Source: Eucommia ulmoides (Eukaryota; Streptophyta; Magnoliopsida; Garryales; Eucommiaceae). Taken from it: a stretch of 64,000 nt of DNA. This document shows positions 24,817-36,337 of this stretch, one piece after another. The stretch spans positions 8,280,818 through 8,344,817 of the forward strand of contig CM028335.1 in NCBI GenBank assembly GCA_016647705.1. The letters run 5' to 3'. The position numbers and the translations under genes are program-made. The notes under the pieces are model-generated. The model was not told the origin of the DNA and searched no databases. It saw only the letters and a list, made by a program, of their open reading frames with translations. How positions within the stretch are numbered: position 1 is the stretch's first letter; every line of letters begins with the position of its first letter.

Positions 24817-26394
24817 CCATTCTACCTAATGCTTCAGAATCCAGAAAGCATTGAGTCGTGTGTGCTCGTGTTGTATGGTAGGGAAGCAAGCTCTTAGGGA
24901 ACGAACGTCCATCTCTTCTTGAGAATCAAGTCGGCTATTTCTTTACAAAATTGTGCTCAATTTCATGTGTGGCAATTCCGCCAAGATCTTGGTTATTGTA
25001 TGGTTCCTTATCTGTTTGCACTTTATGTACCTGTAGACGATTTGAGTGATCCACTTATTCTCTTGTTCCAGTTCCCACTGATGAAATAAATAGAAAGAAA
25101 AACATTCCATTTTTTTTTTGTCTTATATCATATACGGAGAACCTTGGCAATCAAAAAAAAGAAGGAATCTGTAGGGGATGGGGTTTTCTTCGGGGCTATA
25201 AAACATTCTAGGAGAGGGCTTTAAATGATCTTCTCAAATATCACAAGGTGCTGAAGTGGCAAGATGGATAAGGCAATCCATAGGTTTTTGAAGGGATGCA
25301 CAAGATATGATTTTTTGGAACCGAGGCTTTATCTTTTAAGTAAGTAGGCCTTAGGGCTTCCACGCATTTAGCCTGCTTAGACCAATGGGCTCTTCCAATT
25401 CACCCCCACTCCTACCATTTATGTTGTTGGTTCTAGTTCCATTGCGTATCTCCATCTCGAATCTAGCCACACTTTTGGGTCTTTCGATGTTAGTATTTGT
25501 TTCTTAAGATAGAAAGTTCGATGATAGGGTACGTTAAATGTCTAAATCAGTGGAATACATGATGGCTAGTAGTGACCGCCAAGTCAAGGGCTTAGCCCAA
25601 TGTTGAAATAGCTAATTTGAAAGAAGTTGCTTCAAGGGAAGGCTCTTAGCCTACTCCATCTAAAAGATAATAATGATAGTTCTTTCATATTTTGAAGAAA
25701 TTTTGTCTAGGAAGAAGGCGGGGAAAAGCAAATTCAATATAGTTGGGCCTGCGTCGTGGCCTCTGTCTATGGTGCCTCTCTTCAGACGTGTCCTCAACAA
25801 GGAAATTCTTTGGTCTCCATTTTTTGGAGAGGGAGTGCTTGGTCACTGGGTGTGGATTCCACATGTTGAGGCACTTCTTCAATGGTCCCCGCACTTTTGG
25901 CCTGACTCTGAAAAATTCATGGGTCGATAGGTGGGTGAGAACACGAAACTGTAAAACACTATTTCTCAATGTTATGGTGTTCCTAGGGACTATTATGATG
26001 AGACGGCTAGTGAAAGAAGGAGACTACCTTAGAAATTTAAAAACAAAAAAACGTAAGTCTTACATCCGCTTTCGCTCTCGTTCGAGCAAAGCTAAAACTT
26101 ACCTTTTATTTTATTTTATTTTGTTTAATTGTTTTTTTTTTTTTTTTTTTTTGAAAAGCTTTCCTTTGTCCCTTTCTTCTTCTGATTTTCCCACTTTGGT
26201 GACGTTATTGTTGTTGTGATCAAAGAAGTAGAGCCTTTCTTTTCAATAAACATATTCTTTCTCCTTCACATCACAGGATGAATTGCTTTCAAAAATTAGT
26301 CCCGACTATAATAGTGACGACCCTAATGTATCAACTATAAAGGTGGTTGTTAGCAATTACATCAGTGCTCAAATTTCGTCATTGTTATTTCCCT
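24817..26394. other. Unassigned sequence, possibly organellar
   Basis: Richer in G+C and less repetitive than its surroundings, it resembles plant mitochondrial intergenic DNA in style. It contains an open frame of 158 codons (25743-26219) that ends in a poly-T run and matches no family I know. It may be the left part of the organellar insert that resumes at 28078, split by the LTR at 26395-28077. This is inference from style and position only. Confidence 0.3.
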
Positions 26395-28077
26395 GATGAT
26401 GAGTGGTTTATTTATCAACAAATTAAATACATCTGAATTCAAATATTTGTGTGTTTTCAAGCATTTTTGTTAATTTAATGTGTTTTTGTGTTGTTTTATA
26501 GGTTTTTGAATAAATGGGTAAAAATATGCAAATTTGGTTCACGTGCAGTAATTTCAAGGACCTTTTTGACAATAATTCAATCCTATTTTCAAAAATCTAA
26601 AAACATGGAAGTTGTATATCTACGTCTTAACTTTCCATAGGTTTTTGAATTACCTCAATTGGAGTTTGAACGAGAAATTTACGGCAAAAATACAAATCTG
26701 GCGTCAGTGTTGCCTTGAGCACTGTAGCGAGCAAAAGGCAGTGTTTCTGCCTTCTACTCACTGCAGCACTACTCAGTCAGATCAGAACGTTAAAAAGGCA
26801 TTTTAGGGTTCATTTTAGAGAGAAGGGAGAGAGAAACGAAGGAGAAAAGAGGGAAAGTGATTTTTGGAGGGACAAGAGGCGATTTTGAGCTAGGAAACAC
26901 TAATTGATGGCGTTTTGATGCAAGAACGACCAAGGAAAACATCATTGGTGGCTTGGATTTGAAGATTCAGAGCTCAAAACCCACAATAAGCATTTTTTTC
27001 CTTTCTCTCTCCCTAATCATGTGATTTAAATTTCATAATCTTGTATTAAACATATTTGCCTCTATGAATTTATTGAAAATATTGGCTTTGGATTGTCTTA
27101 TGTTGTGTTCATAATCTAGATCTAGGGCTTGATGTAGTCTCCTTTGAATCGTGTTAGACTAGTTTGTTAATTGATAGATTTAATTCCATTTTATGCATCT
27201 CCTAGGTCTAATGTGTTTGATTTATGTGGCCAATGAATTAGACGATGTTAGGTTACGAATTTTATACTCTGGAGAGGTTGAATTCGTAACCGGATTTGGG
27301 AGTGCATAACTTAGGTTGTTGTGAATCCAAGAGGAAATCAACACCTAAGTATTCAAGTTGGGAACTTAGGATCACATGAAATCGGGAGGTAATCAAGTTC
27401 TAAATTTATCAATTAGAATTTTCATTTAATTGTGTTTACCGTTTTATCACTTCCATTGTATGCTTATATATTATATTGTGATTGATTTGAGAATATGAGA
27501 TTTGACGCTCGAGGGAGGTAACCCCAGATTTGGACTAGGTTTAAAACACAACACAAGTTCTAATGTTTCTCGGGAGATTATTAAAATGTGTGCAATCCAT
27601 GAGGTTGGGGCAAGACGCATGTAATCGTTTAAACGCTTGATAAGGATATCAGTGTTGACGTGGTTGCATATTCACTCACTTTACACTCGAGAGAGGTAGT
27701 GAGTGAGTTTTAGAAACCTAGATTATTGAATGAACGGAATTAACTAATAATTTCTTAATAGGATAATGCGGGAATAATAAGATGAAATCAAGCCCCTAGA
27801 ACATTAGTGCATAGAAAATCCATATTATATTTTATTTTACTCTTATATTTGTATTTATTTTAGTTATTTTAGTTTTAAAAACCCAAAATTCGATCGCCCA
27901 AATAAATTTAAGTTATGATAATTGTGATACTTAATGACAATTTAAACCAATCATTGTGGATACGACAACCCTACTCTTCCTATACTATTAAAATATGACC
28001 CGTACACTTGCGGTATCGTAGTGACGAAATAATTCGTTACCACTTGACTTCGATGATCAACCCCTATCAAATTTAGG
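26395..28077 (+). repeat. Ty3/gypsy-type LTR E (solo or isolated)
   Basis: It is related to LTRs D and F through the long block 'gagaggttgaattcgtaacc', 'gaggtaaccccagatttgga' and 'cgacaaccctactcttcc'. It plausibly starts TGATGATGAGTGG and ends CAACCCCTATCA. No primer site, gag or partner LTR adjoins it. I could not find a matching target duplication, so the ends are approximate. Confidence 0.6.
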
Positions 28078-28829
28078 TGGCCATCGAACCCTAAGTTATT
28101 TTAGTAGTTCTATTAAAGATGGAAGATACTAATTCCACCATTTCCCGACCATTAGGTTATAGACATTCCATAGAATCCCAAAAGGTTTCAACACATCAGT
28201 CTTCATATCTTTAGATTTTGACCTAGGTAGGATAGGGGAATTGATAAAGTAAATAGAAATTATGATAGAGATTATACCGAGAAACAAAAGAATTCCTCAG
28301 AAGAATTGGAAACTATCCATTTTGTATCTACTTTTTAAATCATAAATAATTACTATATTATCAATATAGAAATAATATAAATATGTAGATCCAACTTTTG
28401 ATTTACTCGTGGGATTCGGGGAGTCAAGGGGACCTCACGACTTCTCTCTTCTCGAGAATCCATACATTCTTTTGACTAAATTAAGAAAAAAAGGGCTTTA
28501 TTTTGCTTGCACATGTACTCAGGCACCGCATAAGTTTGCAATCACAACTCAGTCTCTCATGTTTGTTGTTAGTCCTTGGCTCGGGCTAGCCCTTTTATAT
28601 TAGATTTTTTTCCCTAAAGCATAATGTATATTGATCAACACTTATGCTACTCTATCTAGTCGGTAGGATCAATTATAAGCTAGTTGGGTCACTCTCTTTT
28701 ATTGGTAGCACTTATCTACCTAACTTGAAAACAATCTGCGAAGCTAGAAGAATTTTTTTTCTTGAAGAGGACTTGACTTCTTCTATAACAAAGTCTTCCT
28801 TCTTCTAGAGAAACCAAATACCCTCAGAA

Positions 28830-28937
28830 GCTCATGTATCGCTTTAATGGGCGAACAACCCAACCCCCAGAACATACTATAGACCTAGGTGGAAAAGATC
28901 TGACATTAAGGTTCCAAACCTTCCCATCAATGTCAGC
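28830..28937 (-). pseudogene. LSU (23S/26S) rRNA fragment, domain V end
   Basis: The plus strand 'gctttaatgggcgaacaac' and 'aaccttcccatcaatgtcag' are the complement of the conserved helices around E. coli 23S positions 2400-2500. Several substitutions and a changed loop make it non-functional. Confidence 0.8.
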
Positions 28938-29453
28938 ATAGAATAAAGGGGGCAGCCCTAATGTTGTGTTGGCAAAGCCAATTTCTTTGGTTGCGGGCAG
29001 AGAAAAATAGATGTGGGGGACAAAGGTCGGAGACAAGAAACTGGACGTTTTGTGCTTTCTTAGTTATAGTAGTATTCCTAGTGTATAACCTAAAGAAAAT
29101 TTCTCTTTACGGAAAGGGTTTCCCCTTACCAATACACTTTCCCCAGACCCAACTTCATCAAGGGTCTAACTAGGGCACTATTGGCTATTGACCACTCATT
29201 TTTTGGCCACTCGGGATCCATATTTCGAGTTCGTTATCCTAACCATCTCCTCTGCTCTACTAGGAGCTTAGCCCCTTTAAAAGGGGTGACTCTCAAAAGA
29301 AGAAGGTGGTATATTTCTAGTGTGAGCTCCAAAATGTTCTTGTTATGGTCGTATCTAGCGAGTAGGAGAAAAGACTCAAATTAGCTAGCAATAACTCAGA
29401 TGGAAGTCATCGCGATGACAGTATAATGACTTGCCCTAGGTAAGCTTTTTCCT

Positions 29454-29620
29454 TAGCTCCGGGGAACAAGTGAACAACGACCATTACTATAATGGTCCCC
29501 ACAGAGTAGTAGCAAAATTTCTTATCGGTTCAGTTTCGACCCGCACAAAAGGACAAAAGGCCTAAGGATCTGGGTATTGTCTAGAAGAGTATCTCAGAGA
29601 AATAGATGTCTATTAAGATG
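29454..29620 (+). pseudogene. LSU (23S/26S) rRNA fragment, domain IV-V
   Basis: It reads agctccggggaac..aactataatggtcc..agtagcaaaatttctta, then tttcgacccgcacaaaagg, gatctgggtattgtctagaa and gagaaatagatg. This is the conserved segment around E. coli 23S 1900-2030, from the 'cggccgtaactataacggtc' helix through 'gacccgcacgaaaggcgtaa'. Orientation is opposite to the piece at 28830. Confidence 0.85.
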
Positions 29621-30182
29621 TATTGATTAATTATGTTTCGCAATTTCATAATCTAATTTTTCAATTTCTAAGGGACTCTTGGATACAAATCACGAGAATA
29701 CATGCTCTCAATAGTGAATTGATCATTCGATATCCTTTGACTTTAGCCCTAAGATAAGCGGGATAAAGCATTGTATGGTATCTGAAGCTCTCTAAAAGGT
29801 TAGCTCTAAGCCAAGTGCTTAGTCGTGTGTGAGAATTAGGCAATTTACTTTATACCTATTATTATGTTTAGTAGTGCAAGTAACAAAATGTTGTTCCCTT
29901 GTACGGCAGAAGTGAGTCAATGAGAGTTACTATAGTTTCTTATTAAATGACGAAGGTTACCACATTGTGCTCTCAACGGGAGTGAAAACATGACTATGCT
30001 AACATGAAAGCGTGGTCTTTATTTGAATGATGCAGAGCCTATATTGCTTTTCAAGATCTTTTTAGTTTATAGCAAAGAAGACAATCGATCAATGACTAAA
30101 GTGCAATTAGAAATGAATATAGTAGATAGAAGGATTACAAAAAGTAATCAAATGAATGCAGGCAACAGTTCTTCACTTTGAA

Positions 30183-30290
30183 TCGAATTAAACTACATGT
30201 TTCATCACTTGTGTGGGCCCCCATTAATTCCTTTGAGTTTCATTCTTGCTAACGTACTCCCCAAGTAGCCATTTAGAGCACGCGCTTATT
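30183..30290 (-). pseudogene. SSU (16S/18S) rRNA fragment near position 900
   Basis: The plus strand holds 'cttgtgtgggcccccattaa' and 'ttcctttgagtttcattctt', the complement of the universal 16S segment around 907-940. 'gctaacgtactccccaa' follows, as expected. Degenerate. Confidence 0.85.
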
Positions 30291-30392
30291 CAATCGAGAC
30301 ACGGTAGGAGAAATCACATCCCAGCAATCAAGCTCTTTGATGCCCAGATCAGTTTATCTAGACAAAGATAGATCACAAAGACCTATTCCCAT

Positions 30393-30505
30393 AGCTCTTC
30401 CAAGCCCACCTCCTAGTTGTCATCGCTCGATTACTTCATTTTTCCACTAATTGATTGCATAAGGACCTTAGCATATGATCTGGGTTGTTTCCCTCTCGAA
30501 TTATA
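30393..30505 (-). pseudogene. LSU (23S/26S) rRNA fragment, domain II
   Basis: The plus strand 'caagcccacctcctagttgt', 'tttccacta', 'aaggaccttagc' and 'gatctgggttgtttccctct' are the complement of 23S around 930-1050. It lies between two pieces of SSU rRNA on the same strand. Confidence 0.75.
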
Positions 30506-30637
30506 TGTGATATGGCAAAAAATACTAATTGAACAATATATGCCTTGCCTACATTAAGATTTAAAACTTGTTGTCTACTTCATAAATCAATCATTCAAAC
30601 CGCACTAAACAGTAGAGAATTTCCTATTTTTATAGAA

Positions 30638-30702
30638 ACTACTGGGGTATCGAATCCCATTTGCACCCCTATCTTTCGTCTTGAGTGTCAGTGTCGACCC
30701 AC
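30638..30702 (-). pseudogene. SSU (16S/18S) rRNA fragment near position 780
   Basis: The plus strand 'actactggggtatcgaatcc' and 'tctttcgtcttgagtgtcag' are the complement of the conserved 16S segment around 735-805. In minus-strand order it should be followed after some 65 nt by the 900 region. Instead about 350 nt, including an LSU piece, lie between. Confidence 0.85.
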
Positions 30703-33700
30703 TTTCCAAACTTTGAATATGCTTGCTTTGATGTTGGAATATTTATTCTGGAAAGTCAAAAGAATTTGATGTACCAAACTTTTTTAATCTCTTGAATGAG
30801 TCATCGTATCAGAGGTTATGTTTATTTTTGCTTTTTTCGAGTAGTTGTCAACTCTGAACGAATGTTTTATGTGAGGAAGAGATGATAACTATTATAAATA
30901 ATCAAATCCCATTATAGTTAGGAAAGAAAGTTTCATCCACTAACTCTCTTTAGGATTGGATCCTACACCACTACTCAAGACTTTAGTGGATCGACTCTAT
31001 TGCATTACTACATACCCAACGGGTGCATAACGCATGGGAATCTGCAAAAATGTTCAGGCCAAATCCTGAAGAAAGCAAAAAAAAAAATATTATTTGATGA
31101 GCCTTCATAGAATTAGGTATTGTAGAGCACTAAACCTTAGTTTTGGTTCAGAAGAAAGGGGAAAATAGAACTTTTTTTCCCGGTATACCGCTCTACAAGT
31201 AAGAAGTGAGAGAACAAATGGTATGTGGTATGTGGTGATGTTATAATTTGCAAACATATGAGTATATTGTTCTTATTTCTAGAAAAAAAAACATGGTTCC
31301 ACATCTTCTATTCACGAATGAGCTCTTACTTTTTGCCTTTTTCGCTACTCCAGATACTATCAAATTAGAGGATTTCCTTTTCATTGGCTCTTTCACTTTC
31401 TCCAAATCTGACCACATAGTGATCTGGTTTCCTCCACTCAGAAAGGCAGGCAGAAGCAAAGGTTAGGCAAAGGTTGCCTCCTCCTATATCTACCTTCAAA
31501 ATAGACTCTCCTCACATAATACACCTTCAGAAAAGAGTATCGGAGATACAAGTGCTCGCATACTAATACATTGAAAGGGGTCTAAGCGGGAATTATGGAG
31601 AGGTAGGGCTTTCTCTAACTTGCTTGAAACACCCTCAAAATCTGTGACGCTAACCTTCATTTGGCCCTTGATTTTTCGGAGGTCAATATCTGCTATGCAA
31701 ATCATTGACAAATCCCAAATTTAGGTTTTTTTAATTGATTCCATGTTGAAATCCAATAGAACAACGTGTATATCTAGTATCGTTACTGCATTGTCGCAGT
31801 ACCAAGTAGTTTCTCACAAGCTTCAAAATGATTAGATTTATGTCTAACCATCTCTTGTAAAGCAACACCAAAACTTTCATGTTAAGTTTCCTACTAAGTT
31901 CTTCATTATGGCTATTATCTACATGGAGAGGGTCAAGGAGCCTCTCCAGGGGTACTAGCACCCATATATTGTTTCTGGTAACTCGTTGTTGTCGTATATG
32001 TAGAAAAAGAGGGAGTGGAGAACGAAGAACAACTATTTTTCTGCTTCTCTAAGTGCTTATTTGATTATTTCCTTATTGTTTGCTCCCTCCAAAAAGTTCA
32101 AGAAGTAATGAAGATTGGTGAACTCTAAAAGAAAAAAATGGAAGCAAGGGATCATCCGGGCATGGAGACATGAAAAACAAGAATAGTAGGTCATTTTGTC
32201 TCAAATACTAATTCTTGAACTCCTTTCATGCTCATGTCACGTCAAGGAGGGATTAAAATCATTCGATCTAGTAGAGGGTTCGGTTGAGAGATTGTAATTG
32301 GTTCAGCCTAGTTAGTTGGTGCTACTGCAAAGTCTAGGAAAGGTACTAATCATAGGTTCTTCTCTTCATCGGAACAATAGGGCCGTTATGCTCATTACTA
32401 AACTTGTTGAAAAGATTAAATACAACCAAGGTATGTATTTGTTTTTTATTAGAGATTGAATCGATCATTAGAAGAAGTTGTGCTAGCTAAGTGAGCGCGA
32501 CGTGCGAAAGGCCTAAGGCATTAATAATCTACCATATTCAAATTTGTAGCTACTAAAGGTGTCTATCTTTGTTCCAACCACTGCGTATGCCCCATATGGA
32601 GGATGGGATGAGACCCCATCTATCCAAATGATCAGTCTCAACTCAGGTGCTACTAGTATGAACGTTGTACCTCTCTTCCGACGAAGCTACCTTTGTTTTT
32701 TATGGTAGCAGATGAGACGAAAAAGCAGCATTGCATCTAGCTATTGCATGAAAGAAAGAAGTCCCAACAACTTCCATAATCTCATCCGTGGCTTTCTACC
32801 TATATGATAGCATTAGCACTGTGAGCAAGCCTAGTGGTTTACTTTATATCATTCAGCAAGCAGCTTTAACTAGACGAAACAACTTTAACTAGTCGCAGGT
32901 TTGGCGCTTGTCTTAGTGGAACAATTCTGTTTGTAGGAACAAAAAGAAGTAGATTTCTTCTTACTATACTCGAGTTTGCTCAACACCTAAAGTAAGTAGC
33001 TTACTTATCGCATGTGTTACTCTGGTTGAAACTATTGTTAGGATTTCCAGATTTGGAAGGAAAAACTTTAGCTTTCTGTAGCAACTAGCCACGCTTATTG
33101 TTCTACCTTTTTCTTAGAAGGCTTTCATTGTTTTCATGTGATTATAGGTACTATTTTCAGCAAAGCAGACTTACCCTTACTAAAAGACAAGGGATTCGAA
33201 GAAAAAAAAATCCTTTCAGTTTCTTTTCCTATACTCTATACCACACTTGGCCATGAGAGACACTCTTGGACATCAACATCGACCTTCGCTTTGTCCTTAT
33301 TTTAAGTCCAAGAGTCCTTTGGAAGTATTATTTCTCATTTCGTACCTTGCCTTGAACAAGTCAATCAACCTCAATCCTAAGGAGTAAATTGGGCGCAATC
33401 AGTTGTTTTCTTGAAGTCGATTCCCAAACATTTTTTTCGATTGGATATGAGATTGATCTGCGGGACCATGTAGAGATAACAGAACAAATGTGACCATAAG
33501 GGCTTGGTTCTCACACTAAATCAAATCAAAGAAGTTCATTTCTTGGAGATTGATTCATTCAAGGAAAAAAAAAGTACTTAGTTGGGTACATTAGCGTTTC
33601 TATCATCGTAAGTAGTCATTTCTTCTATGTCCTCTCATTGGAGACCGGGCGCTCACACCAATCAACCCAGCCAGTTTTCTCAGAGAGACAGCCCCTTGTG

Positions 33701-33921
33701 AGTGTCGCACACACCTTTTTCTTTCTTTCGAAGCCAGACGATTAACTGTGTTAATTGCTTTCCTATAAAGTGAAAGTCTCTAAAGCTGCAACTAGCAAGA
33801 AAACGACTATGCTAACGTTGACACCATAGGGCTTTCGCGCCTTGCGCTTAGCACTTGCGTTGTTATTTGAATATCTCTCTAAGGAAAGAATCAAAGAAGC
33901 AAGGAATGATACTTTAACTAA

Positions 33922-34603
33922 GGGCATGTTTGATAACCACTTAAAAATTAAGTGTTAAAAATTTAAGTACTTAATTTTAAGTGCTGAAAATATTGGAAGA
34001 TTGTTTGATAAAATTCTCTTGAAAATTTAAGTGGTGAATTTTTTTTTGTTTGATAAGTACAAAATTTATATGCTAAAAATTGTTTAATTTATATAACTAC
34101 CTTTGAATCAAGATAATATGGAGTAAAAAAATAATTGAGACCAAAACAATAAAATTAGGTGCCATTATAATATATATATATATATATATTAAAAGTAAAA
34201 GTAAAAATTAACCCAAAAATATATAATATTATGAATTTTTTATGCAGTTTAATTGCTTAAATTAAATTATAACAATACTTTAAATATAAAATAAAATTAA
34301 AACCCTAAAATAATTCAAAGTTAATCCAATTTTATTAAACCTAACCCTAAATAAACTCTCATAGGGGATCAAGGGTAAAATAGTCAAAACAATTTATTTT
34401 TTAAGTGAAAAATAATATAGTGCATTAAGCAAAATAAAATAAGTGAAGGGGTCTTGACTTAATTTTTTACTCACATTTTGACTTAATTTTTAAGTTAACT
34501 TAATTAATTAAGTGATACTAATTACATTTATCAAATAAACTTAATTAATTAAATACTTAATATAATTAGTTTTAAACACTTATTTTTTTTATCAAACATA
34601 CCC
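33922..34603. mobile_element. PIF/Harbinger-type MITE (682 bp)
   Basis: Terminal inverted repeats read GGGCATGTTTGATAA at the left and, reverse-complemented, GGGTATGTTTGATAA at the right, with further homology into 'aagtgttaaaa'. TAA flanks both sides (33919-33921, 34604-34606), the three-base duplication of Harbinger/Tourist elements. It is AT-rich with no coding capacity, and it interrupts the organellar insert. Confidence 0.8.
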
Positions 34604-34606
34604 TAA

Positions 34607-34950
34607 GACAAGCATGAAAAGTTTGCCCTAAAAGAGCGTCTAAGCATGCTCCTTTCACACTAATGTACCATTTTAGCTCATTTTCCCAACAATATATTTT
34701 CGATCTTACTTTCTATGGAAGCGTCACTATCTTTCTATGCAAGTCCCAAAATTAATTTTCTAAAAAAAGTGGTGGGATGGTAAAAAAAAAAAAAAAATTG
34801 TGGAAAAATGCGTAAGAATCAGAAGATTAAATAGCAAAATACAAATATAACGGAGCTTTAGGGCCACGAAATGCAATTTAGCGGTGCAAATTATATGACT
34901 CCTTACCGTTATGCTTAATTTTACCATTTTTTAAAAACAATTCCCAATCT
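34607..34950. other. End of the organellar insert and spacer
   Basis: About 100 bp after the MITE continue the organelle-like text. The rest is AT-rich with an A15 run near 34783. No gene seen. Confidence 0.35.
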
Positions 34951-34960
34951 CTTGTATCCG

Positions 34961-35158
34961 ATGGAGGCGATCAAAGAAAAAATTGGACATCTCCAGATTC
35001 CAATTTTCCCTGTTCAAAGGTTCTCCTACGACCTTGATTTTTCTCCAAAACAATATAATTCTACTTTGTCAGACGTCGTGAGAAAATTTGTGGTGACTAA
35101 TTTGTCGCCGAAGCAACTGTTGAAAAATCAAGTATACGTACGTTCCTTTCGGATGTAA
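34961..35158 (+). CDS. Unrecognised exon-like open frame
   Basis: ATG at 34961 opens 65 codons. The start MEAIKEKIGHLQIP and the balanced composition (FSYDLDFSPKQ, LSDVVRKFVVTNLSPKQLLK) look like real protein, unlike the AT-rich frames around it. A splice-donor-like 'aatcaa|gtatac' at about 35128 follows the last convincing residue, and the frame ends 30 bases later. I do not recognise the family, and no second exon was found in the next 1.2 kb. It may be the stranded first exon of a gene broken by the neighbouring insertions, or a captured fragment. Confidence 0.35.
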   Translation: MEAIKEKIGHLQIPIFPVQRFSYDLDFSPKQYNSTLSDVVRKFVVTNLSPKQLLKNQVYVRSFRM

Positions 35159-36240
35159 TGCGTTGATCAAAGTGCAATGGTGCCATTAGATTAAAGGAAT
35201 ATTTGACCATAATAATACTATCAATTGAATACACACCAAAATAACTTATATTTATGTTTAAAATTTGCTGTTTGATTTACCTATTAATTGTAGAATGTTC
35301 TTTCAGTTAACTATAGTGTAGATTAGTGACGGTGTTTGATTCGTACCAAATTAAATTTAATGGTTGATAAACATATTGCTTGACATATTATGTATCAAAC
35401 ACACACAATTATTGTATACAAAGTAAATATTGTTTTGTACATTGTTTCATGATCTAATTATATATTTAGATTCGTTTGCAAAATGATATCATATTCACTA
35501 TTTTTTTTTCATCAGTTTTCATGTTACTGTTGAATATGATACTTTAAAATTTTCATAGCTTTCATAACATGAAATTTTGAATAAAATTTTGTAAATTTAT
35601 TGTGTTGTTATTGTGAAAAAAAAATGTTGAATGTAATTAAAATAAAAAAATTACCCAAAAAATTGGATTGAACAATGATGCATGTCATTGATCTCAATAC
35701 GAAATTCATCACGTTGAATTCAATGAATATTAAATTATATAATAGAATATATACAATATGTATTTTATTTTGAAACCAATGACTCCACTATCATAAATTT
35801 TTAATAAAATTAGGCAAAACAATATCACGTTCAGTATTATTTTTATTTTATTTTTTCAATTTTCACATTCGTTTTCAATTTAACATGGTACTCTAAACTT
35901 TCATAGTTATTTACATTTTTGTTCAATTTAACATGGTACGTCAATAAAATTTAATAAATATACTATGTTGTTATTATGAAAAATGTTGAATGTAATTAAA
36001 TAAATAAATAAATTAGATTGAACAGTAATTGAATTTAACATGGAATTTATCATCACTTCCTTTGGTTGGAATTTGTAGGGACCGTTATCATTACTTGTTG
36101 ATCCAAATTTGAAATTAGGATTAAAAAGTATAATTAATTGGAATTTCAGTTTTATTTAGTTCAATAAAAAATATGTAGTATAATTGGGTACATTAAGTCT
36201 CTTAATGGGCCCACCTTCCTCTTACTGTATATTCAAGCTC
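35159..36240. repeat. AT-rich upstream region with a diverged direct repeat
   Basis: Segments at about 35500-35700 and 35850-36060 share the order 'cactttaaactttcatag', 'ttgttattatgaaaa', 'tgttgaatgtaattaaa', 'ttggattgaaca', and so are an old duplication about 350 bp apart. No gene. This is the distal promoter region of the P450 gene. Confidence 0.55.
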
Positions 36241-36268
36241 CGAAGGTATGGCCACCCTCAAAATCCTC

Positions 36269-36276
36269 TATAAATA
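36269..36276 (+). promoter_or_regulatory. TATA box of the CYP716-like gene
   Basis: TATAAATA within 'cctctataaataatcatgg' lies 69 bp before the ATG. That places transcription start near 36300 with a leader of about 35-40 nt. The ATG context is aaaaATGG, favourable for plants. Confidence 0.7.
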
Positions 36277-36337
36277 ATCATGGAGTGAATTTGCTTCCCA
36301 GCATCATTCTTCTTCTTAACAAATCCGAGAAAAAAAA

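Larger units (their letters stand above)
28078..33921. other. Degenerate organellar DNA insert (NUMT or NUPT)
   Basis: Five separate pieces of bacterial-type rRNA are recognisable (28830-28937, 29454-29620, 30183-30290, 30393-30505, 30638-30702), in both orientations and out of order. The rest reads like plant mitochondrial intergenic sequence, but no protein gene was identified. Heavy substitution and small indels show an old insertion. Mixed rRNA pieces with long non-plastid spacers favour a mitochondrial source. A plastid source is not excluded because the rRNA cores are alike. Confidence 0.6.

Noticed and set aside
25743-26219. 158-codon open frame considered as a mitochondrial gene
   Set aside because: I compared it from knowledge with mitochondrial ccm, nad, cox, atp, matR and rps products and saw no match. 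It ends in a poly-T run that gives Phe repeats.
29181-29384. Short frame in the organellar block (LCSTRSLAPLKG)
   Set aside because: It looks protein-like but could not be tied to any family, so it is not listed as a gene.
28409-33900. Intact tRNA or protein genes in the organellar block
   Set aside because: I looked for cloverleaf-like GTTCGAATCC arms and known organellar proteins and saw none I could support.
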